In this document: one piece after another, positions 41,789 through 50,740 of the stretch
Numbering within the stretch: the stretch's first letter is position 1
How the letters are laid out: every line of letters starts with the position of its first letter
Notes under the pieces: model-generated
Database searches by the model: none
Told to the model about the DNA's origin: nothing
The model's input: the letters and a program-made list of their open reading frames with translations, nothing else
Translations under genes and position numbers: made by a program
NCBI GenBank assembly: GCA_965216155.1
Contig: CBDCFD010000006.1
Coordinates: forward strand, 930,001-994,000
Source of the DNA: CATOSP01 sp965216155
GTDB lineage: Bacteria > Chloroflexota > Dehalococcoidia > Lucifugimonadales > UBA3495
Direction of reading: 5' to 3'
Length of the DNA: 64,000 bases

Positions 41789-42312
41789 GCACCGATGCGG
41801 GGGCGCGATCCCTGGCACAGACAGGACTGCGGCGGATTGAAGATGCCATCCTGGAATTGTTGCAACATAATCCGCAAGGTCTACGTAATGTACAGATTGC
41901 GGATATGCTGGGGTTACGTTCAATCGTTCGGGGCGGCCGGCGGAATTATCTGACTTACTCGGTGCTTGGCGGGCTTGTCGAGCAGGGCAGGATTTCATGG
42001 GATTCGGAATCCAAGCTATTCTACGTATCGAACGCTGATAACACCGTCCGGTCTCTAGCAAGTGAAGGACTGCGTCAGATTGAAGAGGCAATCCTGGAAT
42101 TGTTGCAACACAATCCGCAGGGTCTGCGCAATGTACAGGTCGCAGACATGTTGAATCTGCACTCTGCCGTTCGTGGCGGCCGAAGAAACTATCTGACTTA
42201 CTCCGTACTTGGAGGGTTGTTGGCGGACGGAAAGATTGCTCGCGATGAACAATCCAAGATATACACCAAGTCACAGAATCAAGGTCTGCAACCTGCGCTT
42301 GGACCAAGTTAG
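41785..42312 (+). CDS. tandem winged-helix DNA-binding protein
   Basis: 175 residues from ATG 41785. Two nearly identical copies of about 75 residues, each with AILELLQHNPQGLRNVQ, ADMLGL/NLHS, then RGGRRNYLTYSVLGGL: a winged-helix fold repeated head to tail. The internal duplication is visible in the DNA too. Similar single domains lead some restriction enzymes, but no nuclease part is present. Probably a DNA-binding regulator acting with the zinc-ribbon protein. Confidence 0.7.
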   Translation: MSTDAGARSLAQTGLRRIEDAILELLQHNPQGLRNVQIADMLGLRSIVRGGRRNYLTYSVLGGLVEQGRISWDSESKLFYVSNADNTVRSLASEGLRQIEEAILELLQHNPQGLRNVQVADMLNLHSAVRGGRRNYLTYSVLGGLLADGKIARDEQSKIYTKSQNQGLQPALGPS

Positions 42313-42389
42313 CCTGCAATCGCTTTCGGGCGAACGCTCCCATTAGTGGAGAAGGCCGGGCATGAGCGATTTTGTCCGCCGCCCGCCTG

Positions 42390-42398
42390 TGCTATCAT
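42390..42398 (+). promoter_or_regulatory. extended -10 element of Uma2 gene 2
   Basis: TGC directly before TATCAT, in the same sequence context as the promoter of Uma2 gene 1. Confidence 0.4.
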
Positions 42399-42451
42399 TC
42401 GGCTAACCCAAGGTCTTGGACCCCATCCTGACACGCGGCGTGAGGCCGGTT

Positions 42452-43192
42452 ATGACCTCAAAGACCATTCACCCTGCCACCACCTTCATCCCCTACCGGG
42501 CGGTCCTGCCCGAGGGTTTCGTGTGCCCTGACCCCGAATTCAGGCCGGACGGTATGCAGCAAGCTCCCATTATTGACGAATGCGGCCACCTGATCCGTGA
42601 CCACTTTGCCGACCGCCCCGACGTGGTCGTCGACACGGGTGGCTTCGTTTTCTACAAACCGGGCGATCTAAACGTCCGCGTGCGGCCCGATCTCTACGTC
42701 GCCGTTGGCGTGGACGCTGCGGCGATACGGCGGCGCAATGGCTACGTAATCTGGGAGGCGGGCAAGCCTCCGGACTTCGCGTTGGAAGTTGCTTCGGAGA
42801 GCACTCACGGCTTGGATACGGGGACGAAGCCTCTCGTCTATTCCCGCATTGGAATTGGCGAATACTGGCGATTCGATCCCACCGGCGGCGAGCTATACGG
42901 GTACGCCCTGGCCGGGGATATTCTGGTCAACGGGGTCTACCAACCCATAGCGGTTACCACCGGGCCCGACGGGATAGCCTGGGGCTACAGCCCGGCACTG
43001 GACCTCAGCCTGTGCGCGTCCTTTTCTCACTGGGGGCAGCGGCTGCGGTTCTACGACGCCGGCGCCGGCCGCTACCTGCGAAGCATCGGGGAGGAACGGG
43101 CCGCTCACAGGGACGAACGGGCCGCCCACGGGGAAACGCGGGCGGAGTTGGAACGGCTGAGGGCGGAGGCCCGCCGTTTGCAGGGCGAGTAG
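42452..43192 (+). CDS. Uma2-family putative endonuclease, copy 2
   Basis: 246 residues from ATG 42452. Same domain order as copy 1: RPDLYVAVGVDAAAIRRRNG, PPDFALEVASEST with the acidic PD-(D/E)XK positions, YSRIGIGEYWRFD, then an Arg/Glu-rich coiled-coil tail. The tail is intact here. It lies 19 bases before the GH63-like gene; whether they are linked is unclear. The role of Uma2 is unknown. Confidence 0.83.
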   Translation: MTSKTIHPATTFIPYRAVLPEGFVCPDPEFRPDGMQQAPIIDECGHLIRDHFADRPDVVVDTGGFVFYKPGDLNVRVRPDLYVAVGVDAAAIRRRNGYVIWEAGKPPDFALEVASESTHGLDTGTKPLVYSRIGIGEYWRFDPTGGELYGYALAGDILVNGVYQPIAVTTGPDGIAWGYSPALDLSLCASFSHWGQRLRFYDAGAGRYLRSIGEERAAHRDERAAHGETRAELERLRAEARRLQGE

Positions 43193-43211
43193 AAAGCGAT
43201 AGGAGTGGGAC

Positions 43212-44441
43212 ATGAACCGCAGTGAACTGGAGGAGGGCGCGCGTAACATACTGCTGACCAATCTACGCCGTGGGGTGGCCGACTGGAACGGCAAGGAATA
43301 CAGTTTTGTCTGTCCCTCACTCACCGGCTACCCGTTCCAGTGGTTTTGGGACTCCTGCTTCCACGCCATAGCCTTGCTTCACCTGGACCAGGAGCAGGCC
43401 AAGGCGGAGATGACGACGCTGATGAGCGGCGCCCTCCCCGATGGGTTCATCCCCCATATTATTTTCTGGGAGATGGAGAAGCAGCCGGACTTCCTTGCCC
43501 GGAACATAGTCGGGATGACTTCCCCAAACTACAGTTCCACGATGCAACCTCCCATCATTGCTTATACCGTAGAGCGGATATTCCAGGCTACCGGAGACGA
43601 AGCCTTCCGGGACGCGGCCCTTCCGGCGTTGACCGGGTTTTATCGCTGGCTCCGGGCAGCGCGCGACCCCGACGACGATGGTCTGATCGCGGTGATCCAG
43701 CCGGAAGAGGCAGGGACCGATTGCTCGCCCAAGTACGACGAAGCCTTGGGTCTGGAGGAGCTAAGCAACCAGGGATTCATCGCCGCCTTGAGGAAGGTCT
43801 ACGCGGCCTACGAGCCGATGCGGGGCGACGACCACCGGATACTGGCCGCCGACATATTCCACTTTGAAGACGTGCTGGTCAACTCCATCTACGTGATGGG
43901 CCTGCGGTCCCTCGCCAGGCTCTTAGGAGATGCTCCGGAGGCGGCTGAATTCAACCGGCAAGCCGATAAGACACGCGACGCGTTGCTTTCCAAGTGCTGG
44001 GACGAAGATGCGGGCGCGTTCTTCGACCTGTCGGGAGTCGCGGAGACTCCGGTGAAGGTCGTGACCATCAGCTCGCTAATGCCGCTGATAATTGACGATC
44101 TACCCCGGCCGATCGTGGAGCGCCTTGTCGATCAATGGTTGACCAACGCCGATCACTTTTGGACCCCTTACCCCCTTCCGTCAGTACCGGCGTCGAACCC
44201 CAAGTTCATACCGGGCAACCCCAGGGGGTTCATCTGGCGCGGCCCGAGCTGGATCAACACCAATTGGTTCCTATCCCACGCGCTACGGAGGCACGGCTAC
44301 CCGGAATTGGCCGATACCATCGTGACGCGCAGCCAGGAGTGTATCGAGAAGTCGGGGTTCAGGGAATACTATCATCCCTATACGGCGGAGGGCTTGGGGG
44401 CGCGGGACTTCGGCTGGTCCACCCTCATCTTGGACATGTAG
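43212..44441 (+). CDS. GH63-like glucosyl/mannosylglycerate hydrolase family
   Basis: 409 residues, an (alpha/alpha)6-barrel glycoside hydrolase. FQWFWDSCFHAIAL in the first third, DLDDGLI-like DDDGLIAVIQPEEAGTD in the middle, and WRGPSWINTNWFL near the end match the GH63 branch that includes mannosylglycerate and glucosylglycerate hydrolases. That would link it to compatible-solute turnover, in keeping with proVWX in this genome, but trehalase-like activity cannot be excluded. ATG at 43212 with AGGAG upstream. Confidence 0.78.
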   Translation: MNRSELEEGARNILLTNLRRGVADWNGKEYSFVCPSLTGYPFQWFWDSCFHAIALLHLDQEQAKAEMTTLMSGALPDGFIPHIIFWEMEKQPDFLARNIVGMTSPNYSSTMQPPIIAYTVERIFQATGDEAFRDAALPALTGFYRWLRAARDPDDDGLIAVIQPEEAGTDCSPKYDEALGLEELSNQGFIAALRKVYAAYEPMRGDDHRILAADIFHFEDVLVNSIYVMGLRSLARLLGDAPEAAEFNRQADKTRDALLSKCWDEDAGAFFDLSGVAETPVKVVTISSLMPLIIDDLPRPIVERLVDQWLTNADHFWTPYPLPSVPASNPKFIPGNPRGFIWRGPSWINTNWFLSHALRRHGYPELADTIVTRSQECIEKSGFREYYHPYTAEGLGARDFGWSTLILDM

Positions 44442-44461
44442 CGGAGATCTGAGGACCATGA

Positions 44462-44508
44462 ATCCGCGGACCAGTCCCTGCCGTTCTGGCAAGGTCTGGT
44501 CCGCGGAT
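44462..44508. terminator. convergent-gene hairpin
   Basis: ATCCGCGGACCAG (44462-44474) pairs perfectly with CTGGTCCGCGGAT (44496-44508), between the convergent GH63 and NYN genes. There is no T tract; it may work in both directions with Rho or stabilise 3' ends. Confidence 0.5.
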
Positions 44509-44520
44509 GATTGCCGGTGG

Positions 44521-46332
44521 TTAGGCGTCGGCGGGGGAGAAGCTGGTGAGAACGGCCTCTTCAGCCGAAGCCTCTGGGGCCTCAGTTGTGTCCATGACTT
44601 CATCGCCTACGGGCAGTACGTCCTCTGGGGCCACGGGTACGCTCTCCGGCTCTTCGGCAGTCAGGTCCGGCGAGTCCTGGGACTCCCAGCGGGACTTCAG
44701 GACACCAAGTACCAGCGGGTGCTCGCGGTTCAAATAGAACGTCCTCAAGCGCCTGGGCCTACCGCCGTCATCGGCGGGTACGTTGTACCAGCCTTTGACG
44801 AACAGCTCACCGTTACCAAGGCCACGGACCATCTTGGTCACAAAGCTCTTGGAATATGCCTTTCCCCAACGGTTGGTGATCTCGGCGTATTCGGCTTTCA
44901 AGCCTTCGTCCAAGGCCTGGCAGACTTCTGAGATCAGGAAGTTGAGGGCAACGTGGCTAACGTCACCCCGCTCCTCTAGGGTGGCCGCCATCACGATCAG
45001 GTCGGCTAATCTTCGGCCGTTTTGACCGTCGTCCGGGCCGGGAGGTAGTTCCAGGTTCGCCATTGCGTCGGCGAGAAGTGCGTCCAGGTCCACGGAGGGC
45101 TGCTCCGCCGGAGCCGGCGTAGGCTCAGGTCCGGCATAGCCGGGTATGGGATCCGTCTCGTTAACCGGTTGCAGGTGTGGCTCGTCGAAGACGGGTCCAA
45201 CAGCGGTCTCAAGCGTGTCGGCGGATTCTTCCAAGTTCGTTGGCGTGAGCTCTAAGTCGTCGTTCACCCTGTAGTCAGGCTCAACGGCCTGGGTCTCCGA
45301 CGGGGTCTCCCCGGTGGATTCCGAGGTTTCTTCGCCAGCCGCGGCTTGAGCCGCGCCGGTCGTTGGTCTCCCTCTGGCACCTGGCCGTCCCTTACCCCGG
45401 GCCGCGGCGGTGGCTACGGCGCGAGAGGAACCTGTGTGGGCCTCGTCGGGTTCCGGCTCGTCGGCCATGATCGCCCAGTCTACCAGGCCGGCCGTAATGA
45501 GTCTTATCTGTCCCTCTTGCGCGACGCGGGACATGAGCTTCTTAAATCCCGAGAAACCTACCTTCTTCTCGTCGAATTCCGGGAAGCGGCGCATAAGCCT
45601 TTGCTTGATCGAAGTGAGCAAAGGCGTTCCACCGGCCTTACGCTCGTCGCGGACGATCTCCTCGATTGCGCTGATGATCTGCGGAAGTTCGATCCGGGCT
45701 GGGGCGGCTGGGATAACCGGCGCTGGTAGACGAGGTTGGGGTTCGGCGCGACCGTTCTCGGCGCGGACCGGCTCCGGCGGGGTGACAGTGTCCACATCGA
45801 CATCGTACAGGATGAGCTCGTCGACCTGGTCCGATAATCTCCGGGAAGTGGCCCATGACACGCCGATGATAATCACGCGCTTGCCCATGGTTCGGAGGGC
45901 ATTGATCACGTGGATGAAGTCCGAATCTCCCGACACGAGAACGAAGGTGCGGATATTAGGGTAGGAATGGGCACATTCAATACAGTCCGCCGTCATCTTG
46001 ACGTCGACGCTGTTCTTCACCCGGATAGTCCGTCCCGGCTCGCCGTTGGGCGTGTTGCTCGCCGCCAACCGTGTGGGGACGTAAACCGGGTCGATACCGG
46101 CTAAGTAAAGGGCGGGCGGGTCGTTGATAAACTGGCTCGCGCCGCGCAGCTCGGGGGCGCGGGTCACCCAATCGGCGTAGGCTTTGGCCACAACGACACG
46201 GCCGTGGTTGGAGACTTCTTCCTTGAGCGCGGATACGTTCGGGTGCCGACGACCCACGGCCAAGCTGATCTTGAAGTTCTCCCAGTCAATGAAAAGGGCG
46301 ACATCTTCGCCCAAACGCAGCGGTTCATTCAT
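44521..46332 (-). CDS. NYN-domain nuclease with OST-HTH/LOTUS domain
   Basis: 603 residues. The N-terminal NYN/PIN-like domain (1-185) has DVALFIDWENFKISL, KNSVDVKMTADCIECA and LVSGDSDFIHVINALRTMGK, giving the acidic cluster of a metal-dependent RNase (LabA/MARF1 type). An OST-HTH/LOTUS-like domain follows (about 215-290, with LLTSIKQRLMRRFPEFDEKKVGF), then an acidic low-complexity stretch and a C-terminal winged-helix-like region (about 430-560). Such NYN-LOTUS proteins are thought to bind and cut RNA. ATG at 46332. Confidence 0.82.
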   Translation of the reverse strand: MNEPLRLGEDVALFIDWENFKISLAVGRRHPNVSALKEEVSNHGRVVVAKAYADWVTRAPELRGASQFINDPPALYLAGIDPVYVPTRLAASNTPNGEPGRTIRVKNSVDVKMTADCIECAHSYPNIRTFVLVSGDSDFIHVINALRTMGKRVIIIGVSWATSRRLSDQVDELILYDVDVDTVTPPEPVRAENGRAEPQPRLPAPVIPAAPARIELPQIISAIEEIVRDERKAGGTPLLTSIKQRLMRRFPEFDEKKVGFSGFKKLMSRVAQEGQIRLITAGLVDWAIMADEPEPDEAHTGSSRAVATAAARGKGRPGARGRPTTGAAQAAAGEETSESTGETPSETQAVEPDYRVNDDLELTPTNLEESADTLETAVGPVFDEPHLQPVNETDPIPGYAGPEPTPAPAEQPSVDLDALLADAMANLELPPGPDDGQNGRRLADLIVMAATLEERGDVSHVALNFLISEVCQALDEGLKAEYAEITNRWGKAYSKSFVTKMVRGLGNGELFVKGWYNVPADDGGRPRRLRTFYLNREHPLVLGVLKSRWESQDSPDLTAEEPESVPVAPEDVLPVGDEVMDTTEAPEASAEEAVLTSFSPADA

Positions 46333-46363
46333 GCTTTCTCGACGACGAGACGAAGTGTCTCTC

Positions 46364-46591
46364 TTAGCCTCTCAGGTACAGACCTATGATAGCCACCATG
46401 ATGGTTACCCAGGACCCGAACATCAGAATATACAGGTTGCTAAACCTGCTGTTCATTTCGGCCCGCAGGGAATTGGATCCCATGTTCGTCTCAGTTCGGA
46501 GGGAACCAACCGACCGGTCCAATTCTTCCAAACGCCGGTCTACTTGCTCGTAGGCCCCTTCTAACCTGCTTACTCTTTGTTCCAATGCCAC
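46364..46591 (-). CDS. coiled-coil protein with C-terminal membrane anchor
   Basis: 75 residues, GTG start at 46591. Heptad-rich helix (RVSRLEGAYEQVDRRLEEL) and a C-terminal membrane segment (MFGSWVTIMVAIIGLYL). The same layout as 12133, 12589 and 34546. It lies 31 bases upstream of the NYN gene on the same strand and could be co-transcribed. Confidence 0.6.
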   Translation of the reverse strand: MALEQRVSRLEGAYEQVDRRLEELDRSVGSLRTETNMGSNSLRAEMNSRFSNLYILMFGSWVTIMVAIIGLYLRG

Positions 46592-46971
46592 AGCAATACA
46601 CCTTAGAATTCAGATGTCAGTATAATACGAGACTCCGTAGGATGCCATCCATTCAGATCTGTCAGTCAGGCTTCATAAAATGCAGCCACGCCCGATGCCG
46701 GCGTGGTCTTTCAATTATCATGGTCGCGCAGGCGTTTGAGACCTTCTCAACCATCCGTCATTCCGTCTCAAAGTCGGAATCCAGGAACCCTTCCTTAAAA
46801 TTACGGTCAGATACCTGGGCATTTCTGGGTTCCAGCGAAAGCTGGAACGACGATGGAGCCGGTTGCGGTCATAATCGAAAGGCGCTGGATGCCGAGGCCA
46901 TCCTTGACAACACGCGGTCTAATGAAGGATTGTAAGCTGGCCGAGGATCTTGAAGATCAACTGGAGAGACG
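46592..46971. other. intergenic region with dispersed-repeat debris
   Basis: No gene supported. It contains imperfect inverted segments such as GTCGGAATCCAGGAACCC and GGGTTCCAGCGAAAGC that look like the common intergenic repeat family of such genomes, and a TATAAT near 46620. Confidence 0.4.
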
Positions 46972-47790
46972 ATGATGCCGGAACGACGTCCCAGGCTCGA
47001 AGGCAAGGTTGCCATAGTCACAGGCGCCGGCTCCAGCGGTCCCGGTATCGGGAACGGTAAGGCCGCGGCAGTGCTCTTTGCGCGGGAAGGCGCCAGCGTG
47101 CTCTTGGCGGACGCCGTGTTGGAACGCGCCGAGGAGACTCTGGCCATGATTCGCGAGGAAGGCGGCGAGGCGTCGGCGATACAGGCCAACGTGACCGACG
47201 CCCGGGATTGCCAGGCCATGGTGGACGCCGCCGTGGAACGCTACGGCCGGTTGGACATCCTGGACAACAACGTGGGAATGTCGAGGCGCGGGACTGTGGT
47301 CGATACACCAGAGGAAGAATGGGACCGGATCATCGCGGTAAACCTGAAGAGCATGATACTGGCCAGCGGCGCGGCCATCCCCAAAATGATCGAGACCGGC
47401 GGCGGCTCGATCATCAACATCTCTTCTATTGCGGGGCTGAGAGCACATTCCCAGACGCCGTACACCACCACCAAGTCGGCGGTTGTCGGCCTTACTTACT
47501 CGATGGCAGCCGACCACGGTAAGGACAACGTCCGGGTTAACTGCATCGCGCCGGGCCTGTTGTACACGCCAATGACCGCGCCGCGCATGGACGATGCGAT
47601 GCGGGATAACCGGCGAAACGCGGCCCCTCTGGGTACCGAGGGCACTGCCTGGGACGTAGCTCACGCCGCCGTTTTCCTGGCCAGTGATGAAGCGCGTTGG
47701 GTCACCGGAGTGGTCCTTCCCGTAGATGCCGGGCTTACAATTACCAGTCCGGTCACCTACACCACGATCAACCAGCAGGCGAGCTTCTAG
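46972..47790 (+). CDS. short-chain dehydrogenase/reductase (SDR)
   Basis: 272-residue classical SDR. The cofactor motif is TGAGSSGPGIGNGKA, slightly longer than the usual TGxxxGxG, the NNVG loop replaces NNAG, and the catalytic pair lies in YTTTKSAV. The C-terminal VTGVVLPVDAGLTI is normal. ATG at 46972 with GGAGAG upstream. Convergent with hyuA. Substrate unknown. Confidence 0.88.
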   Translation: MMPERRPRLEGKVAIVTGAGSSGPGIGNGKAAAVLFAREGASVLLADAVLERAEETLAMIREEGGEASAIQANVTDARDCQAMVDAAVERYGRLDILDNNVGMSRRGTVVDTPEEEWDRIIAVNLKSMILASGAAIPKMIETGGGSIINISSIAGLRAHSQTPYTTTKSAVVGLTYSMAADHGKDNVRVNCIAPGLLYTPMTAPRMDDAMRDNRRNAAPLGTEGTAWDVAHAAVFLASDEARWVTGVVLPVDAGLTITSPVTYTTINQQASF

Positions 47791-47797
47791 CTACAGA

Positions 47798-49336
47798 CTA
47801 CTCCCCCGCCAGGTCCCCGGCGGCCTTCACCCGCACCAGGGTAGCGTTACTGGGCAGATACGTGAGGGGGATCTCGTCGAGCTCCACGATTTCCACCGTT
47901 GCCGGGTCTGCCCCGGCGGCCACGGCCCTTGAAACCGCCTCCGCTTGCGCGGCGGCCAGCGCCTCCGTCCTGCCTGTCTGTTCCAGGGAGTAGACCCGCT
48001 CCACCTGCCCACTCACCTGGGCGATCGCCGCTCCGATGGCGTTAGCCACGTCGGAGTCGCGCGGGCGCACGACACGAGACGCGCCGGCGAGGGTGTCCGG
48101 GATTAGGATGCTGCCCCCGCCGACCAGCACGATAGTCACCGGGGCCGAGCTCAGTTTCACCTGGTCAACGGCGGTCTCGATGCGTTGTTGTATCTCATCC
48201 AGCGCGGCCCGGACCAGGTCAACGGGCAGGTCCTTGATGAATTCCGGACTGCCGATGGTGGCCCGGCCACCCGCGACCGCGACGTCCGTGGTCGTGAGGG
48301 TCCTCCCTCCAAATATCAGCGCCTCTTCATGCAGCCGGTAACCAACGCTTTCAGGGCCGATGCGCAAGGGCTCCGTCTGGACCACGCTGCCTCCGCCCAG
48401 GGCGATGGAGAGGACGTCCGGCATCCGGAAGTTGGTCCGCACCCCGGCGATGGATACGGCCGTGCCAGCCTCGCGCGGGAAGCCCCGGACAAGTGCGCCT
48501 ACATCCGAAGAAGTGCCGCCCACGTCCACCACGATTGCGTCGCTTTCGCCGGAAAGGAATGCCGCGCCCCTCATACTGTTGGTCGGTCCGGAGGCGATGG
48601 TCAGCACCGGGAACCGGGCGGCGAAGGATGCGTCCATTAACGTGCCGTCGTTTTGGCTCAAGTAAAGAGGTGCTTTCAGGGCCAACTCTTCCAGGGCGGT
48701 CTCGATACCGTGGATGGTCCGGGCTGCCAACTCTCCCAGGCAGGCATTCAGCGTTGCGGCGTTCTCACGCTCCAGAAGGCCGATGCGCCCGTTTTCGTGG
48801 GACATAGTCACCAGGCAATCCGGCGCTTCCTCGCGGATGATCGCGGCGGCTTCAAATTCGTGACCGGTGTTCACCGGGGAGAACACGCCGGACACCGCAA
48901 CTGCCCTGACCCCAGCTTCAGCCAGGCCACGCGCAAAGTCCCGCAATTCGGAAGGTTCGAGGGCGGAGATCTCCCTCCCGTCGAACTCATGACCGCCGTG
49001 GACCATGCGTGTGAAGCCTCCGATGGCATCCTTCAGAGAAACCGGCCAATCGACCAGAGGCGGGAGCAGACTTGTGGCAGGCAAGGCCAATCGTACCACT
49101 GCCGTAGGGGCGAGCCCTCGCTGCTCCAGCAGAGCGTTGGTGAAGTGTGTGGTGCCAAGCATGACGGCGCGTACGGCCGTGTTGCCGGGGCGCTGGCCAA
49201 GCACGCTTTCCAGGGCCGAGATGATACCGGAGGTCACGTCCGGGGTGGTAGGGACCTTGGCCCTGGCTACCAATTCCCTGCCGTCCATCAGGGCCGCGTC
49301 GGTGTTGGTGCCGCCTACGTCTACTCCTATCCTCAT
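47798..49336 (-). CDS. hydantoinase/oxoprolinase family protein, HyuA-like
   Basis: 512 residues from ATG 49336; earlier in-frame codons up to 49411 overlap the preceding gene and add no family sequence. N-terminal MRIGVDVGGTNTDAALMDG and the central GPTNSMRGAAFLSG and VVDVGGTSSDVG are the actin-like ATPase motifs of hydantoinase A / oxoprolinase. It follows the DUF917 gene by 13 bases, the usual pairing. Predicted ATP-dependent cleavage of a cyclic amide; the substrate is not determined. Confidence 0.9.
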   Translation of the reverse strand: MRIGVDVGGTNTDAALMDGRELVARAKVPTTPDVTSGIISALESVLGQRPGNTAVRAVMLGTTHFTNALLEQRGLAPTAVVRLALPATSLLPPLVDWPVSLKDAIGGFTRMVHGGHEFDGREISALEPSELRDFARGLAEAGVRAVAVSGVFSPVNTGHEFEAAAIIREEAPDCLVTMSHENGRIGLLERENAATLNACLGELAARTIHGIETALEELALKAPLYLSQNDGTLMDASFAARFPVLTIASGPTNSMRGAAFLSGESDAIVVDVGGTSSDVGALVRGFPREAGTAVSIAGVRTNFRMPDVLSIALGGGSVVQTEPLRIGPESVGYRLHEEALIFGGRTLTTTDVAVAGGRATIGSPEFIKDLPVDLVRAALDEIQQRIETAVDQVKLSSAPVTIVLVGGGSILIPDTLAGASRVVRPRDSDVANAIGAAIAQVSGQVERVYSLEQTGRTEALAAAQAEAVSRAVAAGADPATVEIVELDEIPLTYLPSNATLVRVKAAGDLAGE

Positions 49337-49349
49337 CCGTCCCGCCGAA

Positions 49350-50420
49350 TTACAACGCCAACGGTACGAAGTCTTCGTCGTAGCCGAAGGCGCGGGGTCC
49401 CGCCACGGCAAGACCCTGGGGAGTAATCCAGTGTCCCGGCGCGGGGAATCCCAGCACGGCCACCCGGATCCCGTACCGCAGAAGCTCCGTGGTGACAGGA
49501 TTGCCCGTTTCCGTGTCCACCACGCAGATCAGGTCTGGGACGATGCAGACGGTCTGCCCTTCCCGCCGGGCTATCAAGTTTTCGTTCTGGAACTCGATGA
49601 CCATCCGCTCCCCGTTGAAATCTCCCAGGCCGTCCAGGGAGACGCTTCCCCTGGCGAATCCGGCGGTGGTGCGGCGGTCCAGGTCCACCACTTTGCCGCC
49701 GAAAAGCACCTTGCCCGGACAGGCGGCGAGGATGGCTGCCAACGGGTCCTCGCTTTGAGCCTGGGCGGCTTTCACCGCGTCACCCAGGTCGCGGGCCAAC
49801 GACAGGGTGTTGAGAACGGCGGTCCGGCGGACCTGTTCGCTGGTCATCGGGGCAACGGCATAGCAGGCGACGCACCCCATCTGCACGGTCATGGCCCGGG
49901 CGAGACGTTCGGCCCAGGCGGGACTGATGGTCTCCGGAATGACCACCTTGTTGCCCTTTTCGTCGGCGATGGCCAGGGGACACCAGGGCACTCCGTAGAC
50001 GAAGAAGGTCTTCATCTGAAATTCCGGGAAGGCCCGGCCCATTCCGTCGGCGTCGACCACAGGCAACCCGGCGATGGCGGCCGGGATGAGGGGCTCCACC
50101 GAGTTGCTTCCGCCGATCTCGTTGGATATCAGGGCCGTGGCCGTGATGCCGGTAAAGTCTTCGATGGCCCGCAGGGCGTAGTATGCCTGGAGATCGCGCA
50201 CCTTCTCGATGCCTACGGTCGGCGCGCCGATGCCTCCTACGCAGATGACGCGGGAATCTTCGGGCAACTCCTCCGGGGACAGGACGGTAACCGGGCCATA
50301 CTCCCGGATGGCCTGCCGTGCTCGAAGCTGCCCGATGTAAGGGTTGCCGCCGCCCCCGGTGCCGAGGATCCCGGCACCGATGGCTATTGACTCTAGGTTA
50401 CTTTCGTTTGCTTCCCACAA
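49350..50420 (-). CDS. DUF917 family protein
   Basis: 356 residues from TTG 50420, selected because AAGGA sits nine bases upstream and the family normally begins about ten residues before AIGAGILGTGGGGNP. A longer frame to 50522 exists. DUF917 proteins accompany HyuA-type hydantoinases and are sometimes annotated as S-methyl thiohydantoin desulfurase-like. Directly upstream of hyuA in the same operon. The upstream gap 50421-50740 shows no gene that I can support. Confidence 0.85.
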   Translation of the reverse strand: MWEANESNLESIAIGAGILGTGGGGNPYIGQLRARQAIREYGPVTVLSPEELPEDSRVICVGGIGAPTVGIEKVRDLQAYYALRAIEDFTGITATALISNEIGGSNSVEPLIPAAIAGLPVVDADGMGRAFPEFQMKTFFVYGVPWCPLAIADEKGNKVVIPETISPAWAERLARAMTVQMGCVACYAVAPMTSEQVRRTAVLNTLSLARDLGDAVKAAQAQSEDPLAAILAACPGKVLFGGKVVDLDRRTTAGFARGSVSLDGLGDFNGERMVIEFQNENLIARREGQTVCIVPDLICVVDTETGNPVTTELLRYGIRVAVLGFPAPGHWITPQGLAVAGPRAFGYDEDFVPLAL

Positions 50421-50740
50421 ATTACGCGTGTCCTTCGGCCTGATGAAGATCTGAATGAACTCAACGTGGGAACATTCTTCCTTAGACCGGAGCACCTTCG
50501 AGACCGGAGCACAGCCGTCCAATGCAAGGCAGTTTACAGCTATACATCAACAATTTGCTAGTAGACTGACTGGGCTGGGGTCAAATCAAGGAACTCGCCA
50601 GCAATTAGACTGCGAAGGAGCGCGAGAGCAGTGAGACGTTACGAAGTGAACGGGCATTAGGTTAGCTCATCGAGTTATTGCGGAGCGACAATAGCTGGCC
50701 CTATCCCTTGAAGAGCGTATGATGATGCAGCGGTTCACGG

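Noticed and set aside
50523..50740. Possible tRNA or small RNA in the gap before the xdhA remnant
   Set aside because: No cloverleaf arms or TTCGA-type loop could be matched; no support.
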